Positions 44,327 to 53,620 of a stretch of 64,000 nucleotides of DNA are shown here, one piece after another. Position 1 is the stretch's first letter. Every line of letters begins with the position of its first letter. The stretch covers positions 62,001 to 126,000 of the forward strand of contig NZ_AP014647.1 in NCBI RefSeq assembly GCF_023167545.1, given 5' to 3'. The notes beneath the pieces were generated by a model. It did no database searches, had not been told where the DNA came from, and was given only the letters and a program-made list of their open reading frames with translations. Position numbers and translations under genes: made by a program. This DNA is from Streptococcus constellatus subsp. constellatus (GTDB taxonomy: Bacteria > Bacillota > Bacilli > Lactobacillales > Streptococcaceae).

Positions 44327-44950
44327 CTAGTCTTTTTCTTTACCTTCTAAACTATTTGTAACGATCAGTTTGTCATTAGAGGAAGTTTGCTTGAAACAAA
44401 CATAGTCTGTGAGAGGGAAATGAATCAACTTTAAAAAGGTTTCTGCAAATTGTTCAGGAGGGGTAGGTTCAGGTTGGGTAATCCAAATTTCGATAAAGAT
44501 CAAAATTCCTCTAACAAGAACTTGAGCAGCCTTTTCTTTTGGAATGTTTAATTTTTGATAGTCAATCGTAATATGCTGTTCAATCCATTGTCCATAGGTA
44601 TTTCGTAAAAATTCCCTCCAATATGGATCTGCTGCTGTTGTAAAAAGACAGCTGATTTGTTTTCGGTGGGTGTATAAGATAGGAATCACTACCTCTGCAA
44701 AAAAGACAAAAGGATCAGGATAAACTTTCTTATCATAAGTTTGAAAAATCATTCGAAATTCAGCATCAAGTTCTTTATGAATATAGTCTAGAATTTCATG
44801 ATTTCCATTGAAATGACGTTTGTAAATGGCTTGTCTTGAAATTCCAGCCTTTTTGGCAATTTCTGCTAAAGAAAAATGAATTTTATTTGGATGTTCCATA
44901 GCAAGCTCAAAAAAAGCCTCTAGAATTTTTTCTCTCGTATTAAGTACCAT
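44327..44950 (-). CDS. TetR/AcrR-family regulator
   Basis: A 207-residue repressor-type protein. The N-terminal helix-turn-helix spans about residues 5-50 (F-S-L-A-E-I-A-K-K-A-G-I-S-R-Q-A-I-Y-K-R-H-F), followed by an all-helical ligand domain with no recognised ligand. AAGGAGG lies 7 bases before ATG 44950. It is divergent from the giant LPKTG adhesin gene, with a 263-base shared region holding paired palindromes, so it probably controls both itself and the adhesin. Confidence 0.85.
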   Translation of the reverse strand: MVLNTREKILEAFFELAMEHPNKIHFSLAEIAKKAGISRQAIYKRHFNGNHEILDYIHKELDAEFRMIFQTYDKKVYPDPFVFFAEVVIPILYTHRKQISCLFTTAADPYWREFLRNTYGQWIEQHITIDYQKLNIPKEKAAQVLVRGILIFIEIWITQPEPTPPEQFAETFLKLIHFPLTDYVCFKQTSSNDKLIVTNSLEGKEKD

Positions 44951-45017
44951 CTTGCTCCCTCCTTATAAATATTCTAATTTAAAAAATATATGTAGTCTAG
45001 CAAAATCATCGGAAAAA

Positions 45018-45034
45018 GTTTACGTTTTGTAAAC
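45018..45034. promoter_or_regulatory. Palindromic operator candidate 1 (TetR)
   Basis: GTTTACGTTTTGTAAAC is a near-perfect palindrome, 68 bases upstream of the TetR gene start and in the shared regulatory region. Length and symmetry fit a TetR dimer site. Confidence 0.6.
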
Positions 45035-45075
45035 CACCTGCACTATCCTGTTGTATATCAATGGGGTGTTTAAAA

Positions 45076-45092
45076 CTTTACAGTTTGTCAAG
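45076..45092. promoter_or_regulatory. Operator candidate 2 (TetR), similar to site 1
   Basis: CTTTACAGTTTGTCAAG shares TTTAC and GTTTGT-type arms with site 1 (12 of 17 positions) and lies 58 bases away, 30 bases upstream of the adhesin -35. A second binding site for the same regulator is plausible. Confidence 0.45.
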
Positions 45093-45121
45093 AAATAGAA
45101 CTAAAATATAGAGCATTTTGA

Positions 45122-45151
45122 TTGAAAATACTATGAGGTAGTTGATATAAT
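45122..45151 (+). promoter_or_regulatory. Promoter of the giant adhesin gene
   Basis: TTGAAA (45122-45127) and TATAAT (45146-45151) with 18-base spacing; the leader to ATG 45214 is about 55 bases. Confidence 0.7.
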
Positions 45152-45213
45152 GGTATTAGTGGAGTTTTGTACTTTTGTACAAAGTCCTGAAAAACCATAG
45201 AAAGGAAATCGTC

Positions 45214-48200
45214 ATGATTAAAAAAGCGATGAATCTTGTTGGGGTTGCATTATTGCTGGCTTCAACAATCTTATCACCAGCTAGTGCTGTTGCTCAGACA
45301 TTGTCGAATCAATCTTCTACAGTGACAACTCAGTCATCTCCGAAAACAGGAACGACTGAACAGCCAACGTCTCCTACTGAGTCAACGCAAAAGGCAGCAG
45401 ATACTAGTTCTAGTCAGGGGCAGCAGCCTGCTACTGAGAATAAAGCGGAAGCTAATTCAAATGAGCAGGAAAATAAGCCAAGCACCTCAAAAGAAGAAAG
45501 CTCTGATGCTAGCCAAGTAAAAGAAGATACATCTTCACAAAAAGCTAGTAAGGTAGAGGAAAAGAGTGAGACTCAGCCAGGAGCTCCACCTGCTGCTAAA
45601 GATACTAAAGATACCCAAGCAGCTCCTAAAACAAAAAGGGCAGCAAAAGAAATAGACGCGATTACGAAATTTAGTATTACAGATAAAGACGGGAAACCAT
45701 TAAACAAACCGTTGCAACAATGGGAGCGGTTTAAAATAAATGGAACATTTACCTTACCTAATAATGAAGTTCAAGAGGGTGACTATACAACAATAACTCT
45801 TCCAAAGGAACTTGTTCTTGAAAAATCTTCTGATTTTGATATTGTAGATAAAAACGGTAATGTTGTGGCTCGTGCAGCTGTTGATGCAGAGAATCGAACG
45901 TTAAAGTTGACCTATACAAAATATGTTGAAGACAAATCAGATATCAAGGGTAGCTTTTATTTTTATACTTATATTAATCATCATATCGTAAAGGAAAAGA
46001 AAAAAGTTCCAATCGAAATTGCAGTTAATCGAAAAGTGATTAAGGTGGGAGAACCAGAATTTGGAGGTCCAAATCCGCCATCACAAGATAATTTGATAAA
46101 ATCGGGTAATTTTCAATCGGACAGTACCATCACCTATGATCTTGTCGTGAATTCGTCAGGGAAAGCAATCCGTGATGCAAAAGTAACAGATATTTTAACA
46201 ACACCGAAAATTTCCTATATTAGAAATAGTTTTAAAATTTACAAAGGGAAATGGGTTATTAAAGACAATCGTTGGGTTTTGCAAAACAGAACTGATGTTA
46301 CAAGTCAATTTACAGTAGAGTTTCTATCTGATTCATCATTTTCTATCAGGTTAGGTAATATAAAAGCTGGTGAAGGCTACCATGTTATCTATAATGCGAA
46401 GCCAAACTATAAATTACAAAATGGTGAAATTATTAAAAATACTGCGACTCTTTGGTCAAGTCAAACTAAAATTGTAGAAACGATTCGCCCAAACATGTAT
46501 CTAGAGGCGGGCGGAAGTGCAGAAGGCTATGTTTATTCTATAACCTTGCATAAAAAAGATGAAACCTCTGGAGCATCTTTGGCAGGAGCAGTCTTTAGAG
46601 TAACACGTGATCGGAATGGTGCTGTTGTAGGAGACTTCACTACGGATAGTACAGGAAAAGTCACGATTCCTAATTTGCTGAAAGATAATTATACTATTAA
46701 AGAAATCAAAGCGCCAGATGGTTATCAGTTAACAGGCAAAGAAATTAAGGTTAAACCAGAAGACTTTGGAACAACTAAATCCATAACAAAAGATATCGTC
46801 AATAAAAAAATTGAAAAAGTATTTACACAATTACAAATTGAGAAAGAATTAATTGGTCGGAAACTTAAAGATAGAGAATTTGAATTTGAATTGAAGAAAG
46901 AGGGAGACCAAAATCCAATTCAAACAAAAACAAATGATGTCAACGGTAAAGTAACATTTGATCCAATTAACTATACTGAAGAAGGTACGCATAAGTACAT
47001 TATTTCTGAAAAACGCAAAGTAAACCCTGAAAAAGGGATTAATTATGATCCGAACGATATCTATGTGACAGTGGTTATTTCAAGAGATGCGTCTGGTAAG
47101 TTAGTGTCAACTGTCAAGTATGAAGGTATTGATGGCCAAGGTGGTAGAGAAGAAAAGAATAAGTTCACAAACTATTACCTTCCAGAGAAGACAAGCACAA
47201 AACTTTCTGTAACTAAGAAATTAATTGGTCGCAAACTTCAAAAAAATGAATTTGAGTTTGACTTAAAAGAAAATGGGCAAGTTCTCCAAACTGTAAAAAA
47301 TGCGGCTGATGGTAAGGTTCAATTCAAAGAGCTTGAATATACTAAAGCAGGAACCTATCATTATACCATTAGTGAAAAGGCTGGTGATGTTCCAGGAGTT
47401 GAATATGAACCGAATCTTATCTCGGCAACTGTAACTGTCGAAGATAAGGGAGGAAAACTTGAAGTTACAAAGGTCACTTATTCGAAAGCTGGTGAGGAGA
47501 CGAAGGCTCCAACCTTTATCAACCAATACACTCCAGGAAAGACTTTCGCTCGATTAGAAGTGAACAAAGTTCTGACAGGTCGTCAGCTACAAAAAGACGA
47601 GTTTGAGTTTGAGTTGACTGGTAAGGAAGATCATATTCACCAAACGAAGAAAAACACTGCAGATGGGAAAGTCCAGTTCGATCGGATTGAATATACTAAA
47701 GTAGGTGAATACCATTACACTATTAAAGAAAAAAACAATGGTCTAGGTGGCATCACTTATGATTCGAAAGAAATAAAAGTTACTGTCAAAGTTACAGATG
47801 ACGGCAAAGGGAAACTGAATTCTGAAATTTTCTATGAAAATAATGATCAAACTTTCAAGAACACATACTCAGCTACTAAAACAAATATACAACTCTCCGT
47901 TAAGAAAGTATTGACTGGTCGCAAACTGAAAGCGCAAGAGTTTGAGTTTGATTTGGTTGATAATACTGAAGTTAGTCCAACTGTTGGTAAAATCTTGCAA
48001 ACTGTTAAAAATAACGCCAATGGTGAGGTCAATTTCAAATCATTGGAATATACTAAAGCAGGAACTTATGAATATTTTATCCGAGAGAACAAAGGTTCTG
48101 CACCAGGAGTTACCTATGACCAAAAATTTATCACGGTAACAGTAGAAGTCAAGGAGAAATCCGGTAAACTTGAAGTTAGCAAAGTGACTTATATGACAGA

Positions 48201-51200
48201 TGGAGAAGAAATTAAAAAACCAACTTTCAATAATCGCTATACTCCAGTTAAAACATCTGCTAAGTTAGAAGTGAAAAAGGTTTTAACAGGTCGTCCTCTT
48301 CAAGAAGGTGAATTTGAATTTGAACTCAAAGATCTACAACGAAATAAAAAGATTTTAGAAACTGTAAAAAATACGGCTGATGGTAAGGTTCAATTCAAAG
48401 AGCTTAAATATACTAAAGCAGGAATCTATCATTATACCATTAGTGAAAAAGCTGGTGATGTTCCAGGAGTTGAATATGAACCGAATCTTATCTCGGCAAC
48501 TGTAACTGTCGAAGATAAGGGAGGAAAACTTGAAGTTACAAAGATCGCTTATTCGAAAGCTGGTGAGGAGACGAAGGATCCAACCTTTATCAACCAATAC
48601 ACTCCAGGAAAAACGTTTGCCCGATTAGAGGTAAATAAAATTCTGACAGGCCGTCAGCTACAAAAAGACGAGTTTGAGTTTGAGTTGACTGGTAAGGAAG
48701 ATCATATTCACCAAACGAAGAAAAACACTGCAGATGGGAAAGTCCAGTTCGATCGGATTGAATATACTAAAGTAGGTGAATACCATTACACTATTAAAGA
48801 AAAAAACAATGGTCTAGGTGGCATCACTTATGATCCGAAAGAAGTAAAAGCTACTGTCAAAATTACAGATGACGGCAAAGGAAAACTACATTCTGAAATT
48901 GTCTATGAAAAAAACGACACTACCTTCAACAACACCTACACCACTCAAGCTACTTCTGCAACCTTCGATGTAACCAAGGAGTTAACGGGTCGCAAACTGA
49001 AAGCGCAAGAGTTTGAGTTTGAGTTGAAGGAAGATGGTAAGCCAGATGTTCTTCAAACGGCTAAAAATGATGCCAAAGGAAAAGTTCAGTTCCAAGCTAT
49101 TAACTACGACAAGGCAGGTGAGTACCACTACACCATTACAGAAAAAAATAATGGTCTGACAGGAGTTACTTATGACTCGAGCAAAGTCAAAGTCACAGTT
49201 AAAGTAACGGATGATGGTAAAGGGAAGCTAAGTGCTTCCGTGACTTATGACGGTGGTAAAAAGACCTTTAAGAATACGTTCACACCAAAAGAAATCACAG
49301 TGCCACTGCAGGTGACAAAAGCCTTAACGGGTCGAAATCTACAAGATGACGAGTTTGAGTTTGAATTATACGATGGACAAAACAAGCTACTTCAAACAGT
49401 TAAAAATAAAGCAGATGGTACGATTCCTTTCAAAGCTCTTAAGTTCACCAAGACTGGTCTTTACAACTACCTTATCAAAGAGAAAGCTGGTAAGGTTCCA
49501 GGTGTTGGCTACGATAAACAACCAATTAAGGTTACCATTCGTGTTCAACAGGAAGAGGATGGACAGTTGATTTACAATATCGTCTACCTCGGTCTTGACG
49601 AGAGCGGTAAGAATCAAATTTCTAAACAAAGCTTTACAAATAAATATACTGCCAAAGGTACCGATGCTACTTTCTCTGTCACGAAGAAATTAACCGGACG
49701 TGCTTTGAAGGATGGCGAGTTTAGTTTTGAACTGAAAGAAGACGGCAAGGCAGACGTTCTTCAAACCAAGAAGAATGATAAAGATGGTAAGGTTCAATTT
49801 GATGCAATCAAGTATCAAACCGTTGGTACTCACAAGTACACCATTACAGAGAAAAACACAGGATTGGGTGGTGTGACTTACGACACCAAGACCATCAAGG
49901 TAACAGTTGAAGTCACCGATAATGGTAAAGGTCAGCTTGTTTCAAAAGTAACCTATGAAAACAATGACCAAACCTTCAACAATACATACTCTAGTCAAAA
50001 GGTTAGTGCACAACTAGGCGTGACTAAAGAACTGACAGGTCGTGCATTAAACGACCAAGAGTTTGAATTTGAATTAGTCGGATCTGATGACAACATTCGT
50101 CAAACGAAGAAAAATGCAGCAGACGGTCGTGTTACTTTTGATGCGATTGACTATACAAAAGTTGGCACTTATCATTACACCATCAAAGAGAAAGACAATG
50201 GCTTAGGTGGTGTGACCTATGATAAGAAAGAAATCAAAGCGACTGTCAAAGTTACTGATGATGGCAATGGTCAGTTAGTTGCCCAAGTATCTTATGATAC
50301 AGCTAATCCAACCTTCCGCAATACTTACCTTGCTAAGGAAACAACTGCGACATTAGAAGCGAACAAAGTGCTAACTGGTCGCGACCTAGAAGCGAATGAA
50401 TTTGCCTTTGACTTGATTGATCCAAACGGTAAAGTGGTTGAAACCGTTAAGAACGCTAAAGATGGTAAGATTTCATTTAAAGAGTTGGCATTCAAAACAA
50501 CTGGAACCTATACTTATACCATTAAAGAACAAGCTGGTGCTTTAGGCGGTGTGAAATATGACACCAAAGTAATTAAAGCAACAGTCACTGTCACGGATGA
50601 TGGTAAAGGTCAACTACATGCAACAGTTGCTTATGAAAACAACCAAAACACCTTCACGAATACTTATTCAGCAGATAAAGCCACTGCAACTCTTTCTGCT
50701 AAGAAGCTATTAGAAGGTCGTAACCTCAAAGAAGGGGAATTTGAATTTGAACTGACTGGTACAGACGATCAAGTTCGCCAAACGAAGACAAATGCACAAG
50801 ATGGTAGCGTCACTTTCGATACCATTGAGTATACTAAGGTGGGTACTTATCACTACACCATCACCGAAAAAGATACGAAACTCGGTGGTGTGAAATATGA
50901 CACCAAAGTGATCAAAGCGACTGTCACTGTTACAGACGATGGTCAAGGCCGCTTAGTGACAAAAGTTTCTTATGAAAAAGATGATCAGACCTTCAAGAAC
51001 ACTTATTCCGCTGCAAAAACAAACGCACAACTCTCTGTTAAGAAAGCCTTGACAGGTCGTGCTTTGAAAGATGGCGAGTTTGAGTTTGAATTGAAGGGCT
51101 CAGATGATAAAGTTACTCAAAGCAAGAAGAATGCTCAAGACGGTAGTGTCACTTTCGACACCATTGAGTACACAAAAACTGGCACTTATCATTACACCAT

Positions 51201-51459
51201 CACTGAAAAAGATACAAAACTTCAAGGAATCACTTATGATAAGAAAGTCATTAAAGTTACAGTTGAAGTAACAGACGATGGCAATGGTCAGTTGCACGCT
51301 AAAGTAAGTTACGACAAGAACATCAAGACATTTGAAAATCGCTATACTCCACCGAAGAAGGGCTTACCTAAGACAGGTACTGTCATTCATACGTTAGCTA
51401 TTTTCATTGGACTCATTGTTTTGGCTGGTGCAGTTTATCTTATTAAGAAAAAATCTTGA
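45214..51459 (+). CDS. Giant LPKTG surface adhesin with 13 pilin-linker repeats
   Basis: A 2081-residue wall-anchored protein. The signal peptide ends near A-V-A-Q (about 28). A Ser/Thr/Gln/Lys-rich linker reaches to about 140, followed by an SdrG-like adhesin region (about 145-430: F-S-I-T-D-K-D-G-K-P-L, later V-T-D-I-L-T-T-P). A SpaA/Cna-B domain with I-K-E-I-K-A-P-D-G-Y comes next. Thirteen FctA/Spy0128-type linker repeats of about 115 residues (L-T-G-R-x-L...E-F-E-F-x-L, Y-H-Y-T-I-x-E-K, F-x-N-T-Y) run to residue 2040. Each repeat has Lys, Glu and Asn where intramolecular isopeptide bonds form. LPKTG is at 2051-2055 with membrane segment and K-K-K-S tail. ATG 45214 has AAAGGAAA upstream; 45175 is a less likely start. 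Housekeeping sortase A should anchor it. Confidence 0.92.
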   Translation: MIKKAMNLVGVALLLASTILSPASAVAQTLSNQSSTVTTQSSPKTGTTEQPTSPTESTQKAADTSSSQGQQPATENKAEANSNEQENKPSTSKEESSDASQVKEDTSSQKASKVEEKSETQPGAPPAAKDTKDTQAAPKTKRAAKEIDAITKFSITDKDGKPLNKPLQQWERFKINGTFTLPNNEVQEGDYTTITLPKELVLEKSSDFDIVDKNGNVVARAAVDAENRTLKLTYTKYVEDKSDIKGSFYFYTYINHHIVKEKKKVPIEIAVNRKVIKVGEPEFGGPNPPSQDNLIKSGNFQSDSTITYDLVVNSSGKAIRDAKVTDILTTPKISYIRNSFKIYKGKWVIKDNRWVLQNRTDVTSQFTVEFLSDSSFSIRLGNIKAGEGYHVIYNAKPNYKLQNGEIIKNTATLWSSQTKIVETIRPNMYLEAGGSAEGYVYSITLHKKDETSGASLAGAVFRVTRDRNGAVVGDFTTDSTGKVTIPNLLKDNYTIKEIKAPDGYQLTGKEIKVKPEDFGTTKSITKDIVNKKIEKVFTQLQIEKELIGRKLKDREFEFELKKEGDQNPIQTKTNDVNGKVTFDPINYTEEGTHKYIISEKRKVNPEKGINYDPNDIYVTVVISRDASGKLVSTVKYEGIDGQGGREEKNKFTNYYLPEKTSTKLSVTKKLIGRKLQKNEFEFDLKENGQVLQTVKNAADGKVQFKELEYTKAGTYHYTISEKAGDVPGVEYEPNLISATVTVEDKGGKLEVTKVTYSKAGEETKAPTFINQYTPGKTFARLEVNKVLTGRQLQKDEFEFELTGKEDHIHQTKKNTADGKVQFDRIEYTKVGEYHYTIKEKNNGLGGITYDSKEIKVTVKVTDDGKGKLNSEIFYENNDQTFKNTYSATKTNIQLSVKKVLTGRKLKAQEFEFDLVDNTEVSPTVGKILQTVKNNANGEVNFKSLEYTKAGTYEYFIRENKGSAPGVTYDQKFITVTVEVKEKSGKLEVSKVTYMTDGEEIKKPTFNNRYTPVKTSAKLEVKKVLTGRPLQEGEFEFELKDLQRNKKILETVKNTADGKVQFKELKYTKAGIYHYTISEKAGDVPGVEYEPNLISATVTVEDKGGKLEVTKIAYSKAGEETKDPTFINQYTPGKTFARLEVNKILTGRQLQKDEFEFELTGKEDHIHQTKKNTADGKVQFDRIEYTKVGEYHYTIKEKNNGLGGITYDPKEVKATVKITDDGKGKLHSEIVYEKNDTTFNNTYTTQATSATFDVTKELTGRKLKAQEFEFELKEDGKPDVLQTAKNDAKGKVQFQAINYDKAGEYHYTITEKNNGLTGVTYDSSKVKVTVKVTDDGKGKLSASVTYDGGKKTFKNTFTPKEITVPLQVTKALTGRNLQDDEFEFELYDGQNKLLQTVKNKADGTIPFKALKFTKTGLYNYLIKEKAGKVPGVGYDKQPIKVTIRVQQEEDGQLIYNIVYLGLDESGKNQISKQSFTNKYTAKGTDATFSVTKKLTGRALKDGEFSFELKEDGKADVLQTKKNDKDGKVQFDAIKYQTVGTHKYTITEKNTGLGGVTYDTKTIKVTVEVTDNGKGQLVSKVTYENNDQTFNNTYSSQKVSAQLGVTKELTGRALNDQEFEFELVGSDDNIRQTKKNAADGRVTFDAIDYTKVGTYHYTIKEKDNGLGGVTYDKKEIKATVKVTDDGNGQLVAQVSYDTANPTFRNTYLAKETTATLEANKVLTGRDLEANEFAFDLIDPNGKVVETVKNAKDGKISFKELAFKTTGTYTYTIKEQAGALGGVKYDTKVIKATVTVTDDGKGQLHATVAYENNQNTFTNTYSADKATATLSAKKLLEGRNLKEGEFEFELTGTDDQVRQTKTNAQDGSVTFDTIEYTKVGTYHYTITEKDTKLGGVKYDTKVIKATVTVTDDGQGRLVTKVSYEKDDQTFKNTYSAAKTNAQLSVKKALTGRALKDGEFEFELKGSDDKVTQSKKNAQDGSVTFDTIEYTKTGTYHYTITEKDTKLQGITYDKKVIKVTVEVTDDGNGQLHAKVSYDKNIKTFENRYTPPKKGLPKTGTVIHTLAIFIGLIVLAGAVYLIKKKS
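47290..47842 (+). repeat. Intragenic duplicated block in the adhesin, copy A
   Basis: About 553 bases (most of linker repeat 2 and repeat 3) recur at 48361-48913, offset exactly 1071 bases (357 codons), with only scattered base differences. Other linker repeats are far more diverged, so this pair reflects a recent duplication or gene conversion. Confidence 0.92.
48361..48913 (+). repeat. Intragenic duplicated block in the adhesin, copy B
   Basis: Second copy of the block at 47290-47842, covering most of linker repeats 5 and 6. A diverged repeat 4 lies between the two blocks. Confidence 0.92.
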
Positions 51460-51649
51460 TAGAATTAAGCTTGTAGGAAAAATATAAGTCTAAAATTGGA
51501 AATCTAGTGAGAATCCTCATGAAACATGTAGAGTCTCATTAGGTCTCCTTTTTTTGAGCTCAAAAAGAGAAAAAAGAATATAGATAAATGCTTCAAAAAG
51601 ATGTATAACTATAATTATCTCAAAATACAGCATTTTAGGAGGTGTCTAT

Positions 51650-53065
51650 ATGGATCAAGAAGATCTGTTTTGGATAACGATTAGTTCTTATTACTATTTG
51701 TATATCGTTTATTCTCTATTGGTGGATCAAAACTTGTTTCGTGAGATTCAAGATACGGACTTGCATCTGGTATATAAGTATTCTGCTTGTCCTAAAACAA
51801 GTGTTTTCATACGTTGCTGCATGAAAAGTTTGTTTTATGTTGCCTTGCCTGTTTATCTCTTTTTAAACCGAACGCGTTATTATCAAGCTAGAGGTGAGGA
51901 CGGGAAGCATCTGCACAAGCACGATTTTCTGTATCGCTATAGTGTTTACTTCACTTTTCCGCTGATTATTACTCGTATCATGGTTTATCTAGCGCAAGAT
52001 GACACGAACGAAGTCGTCAATACGGTATCTAATCTATATTACACATTGATTTATCGGATTCCTTATTTTCAGTTATTATTTGCTTTATTTGTAGTGTATT
52101 TATATATTGTTGTGGCACATTATGTAGATAAAAGGTGTTTTCGATTTTACTTTATCAGCAATATAATGACAATTGTGGGCTCTCTTATCTTTATTATTCA
52201 ATTTCTCGTTGGCTTCTATTTTTATTTTTTAGAGAGTGTTCCAGATGGGTTGAAGATTTTTTCTTTTTATTATGGAACAGTCCTAGCTTTAGAAAAGTTT
52301 TTGGCATGGTTAGTTATTTATATAGGCAATCACAACTATGGAGATCATTTGAGACAGTATGGTTTATATCAGAAAAAGAGATTGCTAGATTCACAGGCGA
52401 TGAAACTTGTTCACTCTTTTGGAATGTGGATGATAAGTTTGTGGTTGTCTTTAAGGACACGGTTTGCTTTGGTTCTGCTAGCGGTGACTTCCATAAACCT
52501 ATCTCGTATTATAGGATTTTTATCTAGAGGGAGTTTTCGCTGTGCAATGTGGCAGCTACTATCTATTTTTATTTTGTATCCAGCTTTATTTTTCCTTTTA
52601 CCCATTTTCTTTCTTTATATTTTTCCGACGGATTCAAGCGATTCTCCGATAGGAAGTTACCTACTCATTCGAAAAACGGAAAGTCAAACGATTTATTATT
52701 CAACTCCATCTTTAAAAATATTTTCTAAAGGTCAAAAATTGCTCTATCGGCAGCAATTGTTTTTGTTGGTAGACAGCTGGGTGAGTAAGAAGAATGTTCA
52801 CTATTTGCGGTATCATTCGGTAGAAACAGGAGTCACGTATTCTTTCATTTGGCAGCCACATACAAATTTGTTACGCTTGAATGGAGAAACATCGCAGGAG
52901 TTTATTCGAGATGGAACGAAAGATTATATTAAAAATTTGTCCAAGGATTCAATTACAAGTTTAGAAGGAACAGGATATGAAAAATGGGAACGACCAAAGG
53001 AAGAGTTGGAGCCATTTTCATGGCAAAAGCGAACGCGAAAGAAGCTATATAAAGGCTTGAGGTAA
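51650..53065 (+). CDS. Multi-span membrane protein of unknown function
   Basis: A 471-residue protein, rich in Tyr and Phe, that I do not recognise. The first 350 residues contain about seven hydrophobic segments in two groups (roughly 10-240 and 260-345). The last 120 residues are soluble and beta-rich (S-Y-L-L-I-R-K-T-E-S, then V-H-Y-L-R-Y-H-S-V-E-T-G). A strong TTAGGAGGTG precedes the ATG. It lies 190 bases after the giant adhesin and ends in a terminator overlapping its stop codon. A role in envelope or adhesin biology is only a guess from position. Confidence 0.7.
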   Translation: MDQEDLFWITISSYYYLYIVYSLLVDQNLFREIQDTDLHLVYKYSACPKTSVFIRCCMKSLFYVALPVYLFLNRTRYYQARGEDGKHLHKHDFLYRYSVYFTFPLIITRIMVYLAQDDTNEVVNTVSNLYYTLIYRIPYFQLLFALFVVYLYIVVAHYVDKRCFRFYFISNIMTIVGSLIFIIQFLVGFYFYFLESVPDGLKIFSFYYGTVLALEKFLAWLVIYIGNHNYGDHLRQYGLYQKKRLLDSQAMKLVHSFGMWMISLWLSLRTRFALVLLAVTSINLSRIIGFLSRGSFRCAMWQLLSIFILYPALFFLLPIFFLYIFPTDSSDSPIGSYLLIRKTESQTIYYSTPSLKIFSKGQKLLYRQQLFLLVDSWVSKKNVHYLRYHSVETGVTYSFIWQPHTNLLRLNGETSQEFIRDGTKDYIKNLSKDSITSLEGTGYEKWERPKEELEPFSWQKRTRKKLYKGLR

Positions 53066-53080
53066 TACTCGAGCCTTTCT
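53051..53080 (+). terminator. Terminator overlapping the end of the membrane-protein gene
   Basis: AAGGCTTGAG and CTCGAGCCTT (one G-T pair) with a 6-base loop, followed by TTCT. The left arm is inside the last codons of the gene. Confidence 0.75.
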
Positions 53081-53106
53081 GATGAAAAAGACACTGAAAT
53101 TTTCAC

Positions 53107-53160
53107 TTGACTCTTATTTTCTTTATGATATACTTAACTAGTAAAGAATTAACTGGTTAA
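53107..53160 (+). promoter_or_regulatory. adc operon promoter with two AdcR sites
   Basis: TTGACT (53107-53112) and TATACT (53129-53134), 16-base spacing. TTAACTAGTAAA (53134-53145) and TTAACTGGTTAA (53149-53160) match the AdcR zinc box TTAACYRGTTAA, the second perfectly. They overlap the -10 and predicted start, so zinc-bound AdcR would block transcription. Confidence 0.88.
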
Positions 53161-53176
53161 TCAGAAAGGGAGTAAA

Positions 53177-53620
53177 ATGAGTCGGTTAGCACATGAAATT
53201 GATCGTTTTTTAAATGAAATCATTTTAAAATCTGAGAATCAACATGAGATTTTGATTGGATCTTGCACGAGTGGCATGCCATTGACTAATACTCAAGAGC
53301 ATATTTTGATGTTGTTGTCTGAGGAATCTTTGACAAATTCAGAGTTGGCGAAACGTTTGAATGTCAGTCAGGCAGCGGTTACAAAAGCCATTAAGTCGTT
53401 GATTAAGCAAGAGTTGTTGGAGCCATTTAAAGATGTGAAAGATGCGCGCGTCATTTTTTATCGTTTGACAGAATTGGCGAAGCCTGTTGCAGCTGAACAT
53501 CAACACCATCATCACCATACGATAGAAATCTACGAAAAAATTGCCAATCAGTATAGTTCTGATGAGCAAGTCATCATTCAAAAATTCTTAGAAACCTTAG
53601 TAGGAGAAATCGGAAGATGA
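53177..53620 (+). CDS. adcR: Zinc-responsive repressor AdcR
   Basis: A 147-residue MarR-family dimeric repressor. The winged helix (about 40-95: [20 protein letters not shown]) and the His-rich segment (E-H-Q-H-H-H-H-H near 112-118) that supplies zinc ligands are both clear. With zinc bound it represses the adc transport genes. It overlaps adcC by 4 bases and heads the adcRCBA operon. Confidence 0.96.
   Translation: MSRLAHEIDRFLNEIILKSENQHEILIGSCTSGMPLTNTQEHILMLLSEESLTNSELAKRLNVSQAAVTKAIKSLIKQELLEPFKDVKDARVIFYRLTELAKPVAAEHQHHHHHTIEIYEKIANQYSSDEQVIIQKFLETLVGEIGR

Noticed and set aside
47263..51297. Several minus-strand open frames opposite the giant adhesin
   Set aside because: They recur with the repeats, lack ribosome sites and reflect biased codon use on the coding strand.
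46820..51340. Long repeat array resembling a CRISPR or satellite
   Set aside because: The repeats are about 345 bases, in frame, and encode protein domains; there are no short identical repeats with unique spacers.
51484..51560. Possible terminator between the giant adhesin and the membrane-protein gene
   Set aside because: Partial complementarity around the ATGAGACTC-type sequence exists, but no clean stem with T-run could be drawn.
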